Assembly (NCBI GenBank): GCA_035222895.1
Contig: JAVYIG010000407.1
Coordinates: forward strand, 248,001 to 312,000
Origin: Strongylocentrotus droebachiensis
Lineage: Eukaryota > Echinodermata > Echinoidea > Camarodonta > Strongylocentrotidae
DNA length: 64,000 nt
Direction of reading: 5' to 3'
Shown here: positions 53,001 to 62,000 of the stretch, in pieces
Layout: every line of letters starts with the position of its first letter
Position numbering within the stretch: the first letter of the stretch is position 1
Notes under the pieces: model-generated
The model's database searches: none
Told to the model about the DNA's origin: nothing
What the model saw: the letters and a program-made list of their open reading frames with translations, nothing else
Position numbers and translations under genes: made by a program

Positions 53001-56000
53001 ATGGGATACGTTGACATTTTTTTTGGTATTTGTCACATTAAAACCTGAACTTTAGTGAAATGAAAGTTTCATGATTTGCAAATGAGTGATTTTCACAGCA
53101 AGAAACTCTTGTGAGTTACAAAAAGTCAGTGTAGGGTTATAGTGCGGTATGGTATGTAATCCCGTAGGATTTTTGTGCCCAAGTTGATTTTTTGTTGTTG
53201 CTGTTTTGGCTTCAAAAGGGTCCCAATTGGCCAAAAATGATGGGGTTCAAATTTTCAGACCCCTCCTTCATTTCCTGGGGGGTCCATATTGGGCGCCAAA
53301 ATGGCTTATATAATGCTCAATAGGGAAATTTGGTGTCTTCGGGAAAATTTGAACCCCATCAATTTCTGATAGCTCGGACCCCAATGAATCCAAAAATGCA
53401 ACAAAAAAACAAAAAACTTTGGCACAAAAATCCTACGGGAGCTGTTTCAGTGACATACTGTACCACACTATTACTTGTGATATATTTGTATTGCCATATG
53501 AAACTTTGATGAATCAAAACCACTTTGGAAATTTTTAAACATTTTATGCACACAATATTTCTGGTTTTACAGTATTTAGAAAGAATTCTCATGTCAAAGT
53601 TGAAATGTATGCATGTTATACCTTTCATACCTCTTTTTTGTATTTGTTCTTATTATTCTGTTTAAAAAGTGATGAGGGATGAGAGGGAAATCGGAACAGT
53701 ACGATTTAAAAAAAAAGTATAAGGGGGAAATTGCATCAGAATTCAAAAATATATTGTGACACTGGTGATATCTGAAAACAGGCGGAATAATAACGAGCTA
53801 CTGGAACGTCTGTGCGTGTTGTATATTGTACATTCACCCTAAATATAATTATTGCAAATATGTTTTTTTATACGACCCCTGTATGAAACACTATCTATTC
53901 TGTCATCAATAACTAAAAAAATGAAAGGTTATGAAATTTTGTGTACAGAGCAAATTGGAGAAGAGCTCGCAAGATATGTCACGTCGTTGCCAATTAGTGT
54001 TCCACTGATGACAACTTCAAAAATGTATAACTTTGCTACTTTTAAAGGCACACTGTCCTACTTGTAGCTACTTGCTCCCTCTATATTGAAAACTTCCCAA
54101 ATCGGTGCCTGTTGGTCCCCCATGATCCTCTTTTTCTTATGTTAAATGATAGCTGAGTTAATGAGATAGCCACCTGTCACAGTGACCTCGATGGCTCTCT
54201 GGGTGGTCTAATCCCTTCTAGCTGCAGTAGTAAAGCCTCCCTTTAATTTGATATTGTTCAAACTTCCACTACTAATTGTTTCTCCCATTTTGCTGCTTTT
54301 ATTATGACCAACTTAATACCAGGGAGGACTTCCCCTATAAATCCCAAACGTTATGGGTGAACACTTTAGCATTCAATTATTTAAACATATTTGTGGCTTA
54401 CACCCAGTAAATATGATCGATTGATCGATCTGTATTGAAAAACAAGTCAGAAAAAATCTTGGAACCAGCGGGACTTGAACCTGCATCTACTGCTTGCCGG
54501 GCAGCGACTCTACCACCAGGCCATCACTGGTCCATGGCACAGTCACGATGAACTAGGACAAATACCTAAGCTCTCCTGATTCACTCTGACTCATTAATAT
54601 TCATTTAGTCCGCCATATGACAATAACTTTTATAAAAGTAATGCTTCCTGGGAGAAATTTCAATTATTTAAACATATTTGTGGCTTACACCCAGTAAATA
54701 AGATCGATTGATGGATCTGTATTGAGCATTCGTATTTAGCATTCGTGTTCCGTCTATGAGTAAGATTTTTCATTTTCAAATGTTGGTAGGTATGATATGT
54801 GCTACATTCACACTTATGCAAGATGGAGAGTACTTAAATACTTAGAAAAGCTATTTGGTTGCATTAACAGACCTATAGCAACTCCATCGTGGTCTAAAGA
54901 GGACATTTCAATTTTGGTACCTTCTTGCATACTGGGGTAGATATCAAGATTATTTTCTGTTTATCTGGTGTCAATATTTTGACATATTTGAGGAACTACT
55001 GCTGAAAAGGTAGACTGTGTTTGCTCACTGGACTAACAAATGTATTTCAGAGCATGACTTGCATAATAGGAAGAATGAACAAAGAAGATGAGATGGAAAT
55101 CATATTCTTGAGTGAGTTTCATAATGATGGGTTTCTTCACAGAGTTGACAATGTATGAAAGGCATAGGTATTCAGCAAATATAGTTTGGAATGTGCTATT
55201 GAAAACAGGAATGCAAAGTTTTCCTCTTTTCCTTGTCTGTATTGGACGCAGCTTGCCGGTTAATCATTGATCAATTGCCTGTAGGCTGGGAAGCATATTG
55301 AATTGGCAACTCATTTTTTCAGAAAGATGTAGTCTCATCTCCAAACACAGCCTTAATAAAAGTACAACACCATAAATTAAAAATAAAAAATTGTGAAAAT
55401 GTATGTGCCAAGTCTTAAAGGGCAAGTCCACTCCAAGAATAACTTCAGGTACTTTCAATAGAAAAATCAATCAAAAAAATTTTGAGCTAAATTGAATAAC
55501 TACCAGGTAATAAGAAAGTTATGAATTTTTGAAAAGTATGTAAAACTATGGAACAATGGAAATCACTACACAAATTGCCAATTTGCTTATCAGTTTGTGA
55601 CGTCATGTCCTCACTATCTATCAATTGCTTTATATAGTTTAATCCCATTAATTTCCCTTTTTATCCCCCAAAACTTGATTTCCCCATGCCTTTGCCCAGG
55701 TTATATGATTTGTATCATATTGCTTGCATGACATTTCACAAAATCTTTTATGAACTTTAAAGAATTGATACTATTTTCTTGATATTGTACATTCATCATT
55801 ATTTATTTTTATATAAATGGTTTGTCAAAATTCACATTTTTCATGATTTAACTGAAAAAATTTACTCTATATTAGTGCATCCACACAAAAAACATATTAC
55901 TATCAATCTAACTTGGATGCTTGTGTGAAGAAATAAGATTCTTAGGGGGAAAATTGGAAATTTATATTATCAATATAAAGAAAACAATTACCTGTAGCGG

Positions 56001-59000
56001 ATAGTGAGGCAATGACGTGACAGACTCATGAGTGAGTTGCCAATTTGTCTTGTGATTTTCAAAGTTTTTCATGTCATTAAAAAGTCATAATTTTATTGTT
56101 AGTTATCCGATTTTGCTCAAACTTTTTTTTGGTTGGTTTGACATATTTTTCTGCATGTGTTGAAAGTAAGTTATTTTTGGAGTGGACTTGCACTTTAAGA
56201 TCGTTCTTTTTTTCTCCTGACAATTAGTTAAAGAATACAAAGATTTTTTCAAACATAGTTTTGTAGATGCATTGCCTTTTCTGAATTTGATTGCTGTTTG
56301 ACACATTGGCCCGAATTCACAAAGGAGGTTTGTCGACAAACCTCCTTTTGTTTTTTACAAACCAGGTTTGTAAAAAACGCGTCAAAACGCGTCATATGAC
56401 GTACATAAACCTCGGTTTGTCGACAAACCTCCTTTGTGAATTCGGGCCATTATGTTTTAGTCCTCTGATTCTTATTTTTTTTAACTCAACAATCCCCTCC
56501 CCCCTTGAGCAAAAAAAAAGAAGTAAAATTGTGGTTACCATGTTTGGCGGGAGGTTTTTTCTTAAACTAGGAGATTCTACATCGAAAGGGCGGGGTGGCG
56601 GGAGTCTCCCGCTACGAGCTGGTGGGACGGCGGGAGAATGAGCATGGTGGCGTGAGACACCCTCCAAATGCTGCAGGGTTGACAGCCCTGTATGTGCACA
56701 TTTCAGCTTTTTACCATATACTTACATTTGCCTTCATTTATTTGGGTTGTTTTACATGGGAAGTGGATTAACTCCTGTCCATTTTTAACTGCATGCAATT
56801 ATCATACTTTGATAAAAAATTATTTTAAAGAGAGATTGCTTTTGATCTGAATATGATGAATCTTTATTTCAGGAGAGATCGTGAGTCATATTGATGTCTA
56901 GTATGATTCCGGTTTCAATAACGGTTTTTGGATGAGGTCATGCTGAGTTATATTACTGCAATTCCAACTTTTCTTCCCCCAACCCTTCTTCTTCCTTGAT
57001 ATAAAACAAACAAACTGTACTTCTTATTCTCCAGAGTTCATGTTATGACAACAGGCATGACAATATGATTGTGCCATTCCTCTGAGAGTATTTACTTTTC
57101 GTGTTTGTACAGCAACACCTTTTCAAAAGCTTGGGAAACATGTCATATGTTTGTCAGTCAAGAAACTTGGGCGACTTTTATTAAGTTGTGTAATGAATTC
57201 AAGAGATTCTCTATTTGTGTAACCTGTCAGAGAATGACTGTTTGCCTTGGATGTTTTATTATAGGGAAAACCACCAAAACAAATATTTCTTCACTGTACC
57301 CGACCCGAGATCATGCATCATCAGGGAAGCATTGATATGTTCAAAGGATGGTTGAGTAGGGAAATATAATGTAAAGTCATGATGCATGTATTGGTTGAGG
57401 AATAGGTGGTAGGAAAAGCAAATGATTTTGGCAAGTTTTTAGACAGGGAGAGTATGACTATGTTTGGTTGATCAAGATTGAACAATCCATTTGTGTACAA
57501 GCCCATACACCATTTTTTGTAACCACGCCACCCCTCCCACACACACGTAAACATAATATACATTTTTGTAGTTGTAAGATTTTATGCAATTTTGATCAAT
57601 GAATAAGGAGATACAAACAATTATTACCTGCTATCCAAATGATTTTTGTTCTGCTTTGTTGCGAGTGGTGAAAGAATTAACTCTGTTTTTTTTTTTAAAT
57701 TACACCAATTATATATTCAAGTAGATTTTTTCCCCCTATCCAAACAAGAACATACTCTATTCGATAAATATTGTGACTATTCACAATAAATCTGCAGAAA
57801 ATTTAAAGGTACAGTTTATAAGTGTCAATCATTTGAAGAAATCCCATAAAGGTAGAATTGGAGACTAGGTTTTATTCACTTTTTTGTTCTCATATTGGCG
57901 CAATTCGTTTGTTTATTTAACATACAGTACACATAATTTCAGACTATTTGTTTTATTGATATGACTTGTGTTCTTGTTGTTTTCATTTGATGATACAGGA
58001 TCAAAACCTCGTGATAATATTTTAAGAATTTTTTATAGAAGTATTCTCTTTTTTCAAGATCGTATTATATTTTAAAAAGTTGAATGCTTTATTTTTGTCA
58101 TGAAAATACCAAGTATCTTTCTTGTTTTAGAAAAAAAAAATTCTTCAGAACTCTGATGTCAAAATTGCATAATTAAAAGCTACCAAACGTTATTCAATAA
58201 CACCAGAAAGCTTAAACTACAAATGTAGTATAGAAGGTGAAGAGTTCTGTAATAAAATTATCTAACAAAATTATATCACAAAATTATATCACAAAATTTG
58301 TATCTTATTTTTGTCATCTATATATTTGGTTAGATAAAAATCGAGACAACAATATACCCCTTTGTAAGAGGTCAAGGTTTGGATCATAACAAAATCCATA
58401 GTCTTTCACAATCACAAAAAGCTGTATGAAAACTTATGAATAGCTCTTGCCAAGCCCACTTTTCTGAAAGATCCACTTTTAAAAGAAATAAATATGATAA
58501 AGGGCTACCCTTAAACTCACACTTTTATGAGCCAGATCTGTGTTTAACACAGATCTGGCTCATAAAAGTAATACTCATAAAAGTAATACTGCAGTGGATT
58601 CAAAATAGTGTTCCAACTTAGTTTCAAGTTTAAGTTATTTTGATTCCGGTGTTTTATAACCAAAAAACAAACAATATATTTTTAGAAAATAGGTACATTA
58701 TGTTAACTTATTACCTACCTCTGAACCAGGTGCCATCTATATTAAAGGGCAGGAGATAATTGAAGATCATAGGTTGAAAGAAATAAATTGCATACAAAAT
58801 GAAGAAAAAAAGGAATGTATAAATTATTAGCTAAAGTACTACTACTGTTAACATACATATGCTAAGAACGATATAAACTACCGGTAAGAATATGATGAAC
58901 ATTGTGTTTGGGAGTTACCATAGCCCTTTTATCTGCAGGGATCTTGAAGGATCTCAAAACGTTTTTACTATTTCTTCATGGTTTACATGACCTTTTTGTA

Positions 59001-62000
59001 ATGTGGGGACAGGGGAAGAGAGTGAGACTGTGAGAATATTGGATAGGCACCAGTAGATATTGTTGATTAATTCTGTATGTACATTTATGAAATACTTTTT
59101 GCACTATTTTCTTAGTAATTACCCTGGTGTAAGTCATTTGAATGTAGAAGTTACCTCTTGAAAATGGGTGTGAAAATCATAACATTTGGTATTGAAAAGC
59201 AAGATTACATGGTTAAAAACCTGTTCAATCTCATGGGGATTTCTTTGAAAATTACTGAATATCTGTGATTCTGTAGTTCCAAGTATTGTACTGCATAACA
59301 AATAGAAATCTTAGCTATTCTTACAGAACATCAATATTGACTTTCCCCAGTCTTTATTAATCAATTTTTCCTCACCAGTTTACTACTGACTTCTCCCCTT
59401 CCTATAGCCAATGGGGTAAAACTATCATAGATGAATTTGGCAACATTCTGCAACCATTCAACTGTACGCAATATAATTTTTGGATAAGTCATTTATTGGT
59501 GTCTACTTTTTCCAACAGGTCTTCAATTGTTGGCCCTCCTACTGTAAAGAAGGATAAGTTTTCTGTCTTTAATTTCTTGGAGATTCAGCAGCCGGCCAGT
59601 GCTCAGATGGACATATACCCTACACAACCAGGATTATCTAAATGTATGTATCAGTTTGGTTCCATGAAACCTTCTCAAAATCAGTGCCAGGTCACTAACT
59701 ATTGTAACCATTTACAATGCTTCTCATTTGGGTCGTTTCTTTCAAGTTCAATTGAGAGAATCCCACCCCTACACCTTTTGCAGATGTCTCTGTTGTCAGT
59801 TAATAAAGAGATACAAACATGTAAGTTGAAAACTAGTGACATTTCGTTTGTTGTCAGAAAACAGGTCATATTAGACCCTGTATACAAAGACCACTAGACT
59901 GAGACAAGAATTATAGTCTTTGCAGACAGATTGTCTTTATGGACAGGGTGTTTATGCCTCTGCCACACAAAGTGAGTACCGGAAGCATTATGTTTTCGGG
60001 TTGTCCGTCTGTCCGTACACCCGCTGGTGCGTCTGTCCATTATTATTCTTGTGAATGCTATAACTTAAGAACGAATCAAGTTATCATAGTTAAACTTGGT
60101 GAGAGTATGGATGACCAGGATCACCTGATTAAATTTAGGGGTCAAAAGTTGAAAGGTCACAGGTCAATTTAAATATGCTAAAATATCTTGTGAACACGAT
60201 AATTTGAGAACAAATTGTGCTATCGTAGTGAAACTTGGTAAGATTATGTATGACCATTTAAAGATCATTAGTGTTGTAGGACCTACTTTCTACTATAATT
60301 TGATAATGTATGTTCTGAAAACACTGTTCATAACATTTTGGGGATGAAAAAAGGGATGCAGAAATTCATTAGAAGCTACTGGTCTGTTAGGTCTAAAATA
60401 TGAAGAGGGTTATTATCATGCCTATAAAGAACTTCATCAAAATTAGGGAGGGGCTGCAAATGAGGGCTACTACCTTTAATCCGATAATTAAAAAATATTG
60501 ATTGTTCTGCAGGCGGAGGTATATTTTTGACTGCATGGAGTTTATTTTTTATCTAGTTTTAGTATCCCAATGAGAAATATTGCTGGGGGAAACAGAAAAT
60601 GTGGTCATTCTATACAGGTGGTTGCTTTTAGTTAAAAGCTGTTTTTACACCTTGTTTTTATATACCGGTAATGAGCAAATATGAGTTGTGCTTGGCATCA
60701 AATGTGATTTCCAAAAGCTTTTGGTTACTGGTACATTTGCTGGTCCACATGACCCAGCTACTGTGTAATAAATACTTTACCCTTGCAGTGTCACCAAGTT
60801 GACAAACTTGTACCAACAAAGATTTCATGAAACACATTTTAATCACGTTTGGTTTTTCTAATATTTACATTTTCAAGAAAACTAGTGTCCCATGATTATT
60901 ATGGAGGAGCGTTTTTAGTGTTGCATGACATCAAACTTGACAATTTATAAGCCATGGTTTCCAAGAGAAAAATATAAACATTTCTAGGTCTAAAAATATT
61001 AGTTGCAATGTCGAAATGTGGGTGGTTATAGCTGCATTGGGCCCTGAAATAAATAGGTGTTTCTTTCAGCCCGTTTCTCTTAAATTGTTTCTACCAGAAT
61101 TTAAAATGTGTTGAGTGATGAAACTCATCATGTTCCATCTCATATGCAAGGCTGTACTTGCAATTTTTTGCATGAACAATATTTGCACACTCCTAATATT
61201 CAATTCAGTGCTCCAGTCAATGATGTGGATTGATGCGGATCATTTAAGATCAAAAGGCCATCACTAAACGGCAAGAGTATTACTAGTGTGGTATAAAACT
61301 TAGTAAATGTTCATCTTTTGGGTTGAATTAAATCTCTTGAACAAGTAAAATTTGGGAGTGTATTTCTATCCATCAACTAAAGGCCAAATCAAATTTGATA
61401 AATGCTTTTAATTTTATGTTTGTTAGTTTTGTTTTGTTTTGATTTTGGGGATATATTAAAGCTGTATGTGGACTTTAAAGAGCAGTTAAGCCTTGAAATT
61501 CAAGAGCTTTTTCCCTAAACCTACAAAATGTTGCTGATATTGATTTTGGGCAGCGTGCCAATATAATTTTATATATATATATATATATGGTACACCTACA
61601 TATTCTATGTCTGCAGAACAGGATGTAGACATGTCATATTTTTATGAATAATTTCCTAGTGAGTGAAATTTGATGCTCAACTCTGAGAATTAAACACAAA
61701 GTTAACCCTGACAGCTTGATTTAGTTTGATTAGAAAGGAAATTAAGGTAATAAACAACAAAGTTTTTTACCGGTTATTACATTAATTTGGAATACAATGA
61801 AATTCTTTGCCAGCTCTTCTAAATTGTTTCCTATGGCAACTCTTAAAGATATCCTCCATTCATAGGTTTTGAGGATGGAACATTTTTCATGGATACATAA
61901 GGAATTTCTCAAAACTCCTGTTTCTGCTTTTCTGTAGTAGTAATTCTTTTTCTTGTTGCTTTTTTTCCCTTTTCTTTTCTTATAACAGTTTTATCTATAA

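Larger units (their letters stand above)
33692..59518 (+). other. Intron 12 (25.8 kb)
   Basis: Donor GTGAGT, acceptor TTCCAACAG, phase 2. This is over half of the gene length seen here. It holds at least a dozen DNA-element remnants, two SINEs, one LINE 3' end, a tandem duplication and several microsatellites, listed separately. No nested gene was recognised on either strand. Confidence 0.88.

Noticed and set aside
54455..54535. Possible reverse-strand tRNA gene
   Set aside because: Both promoter boxes are present, but the acceptor stem does not pair well and 3' sequence is SINE-like; not called.
59645..59897. Read-through of exon 13 as a terminal exon ending at 59897
   Set aside because: The frame stays open, but it carries no family similarity and the GTATGT donor joins in phase to exon 14. 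An alternative short isoform cannot be excluded.
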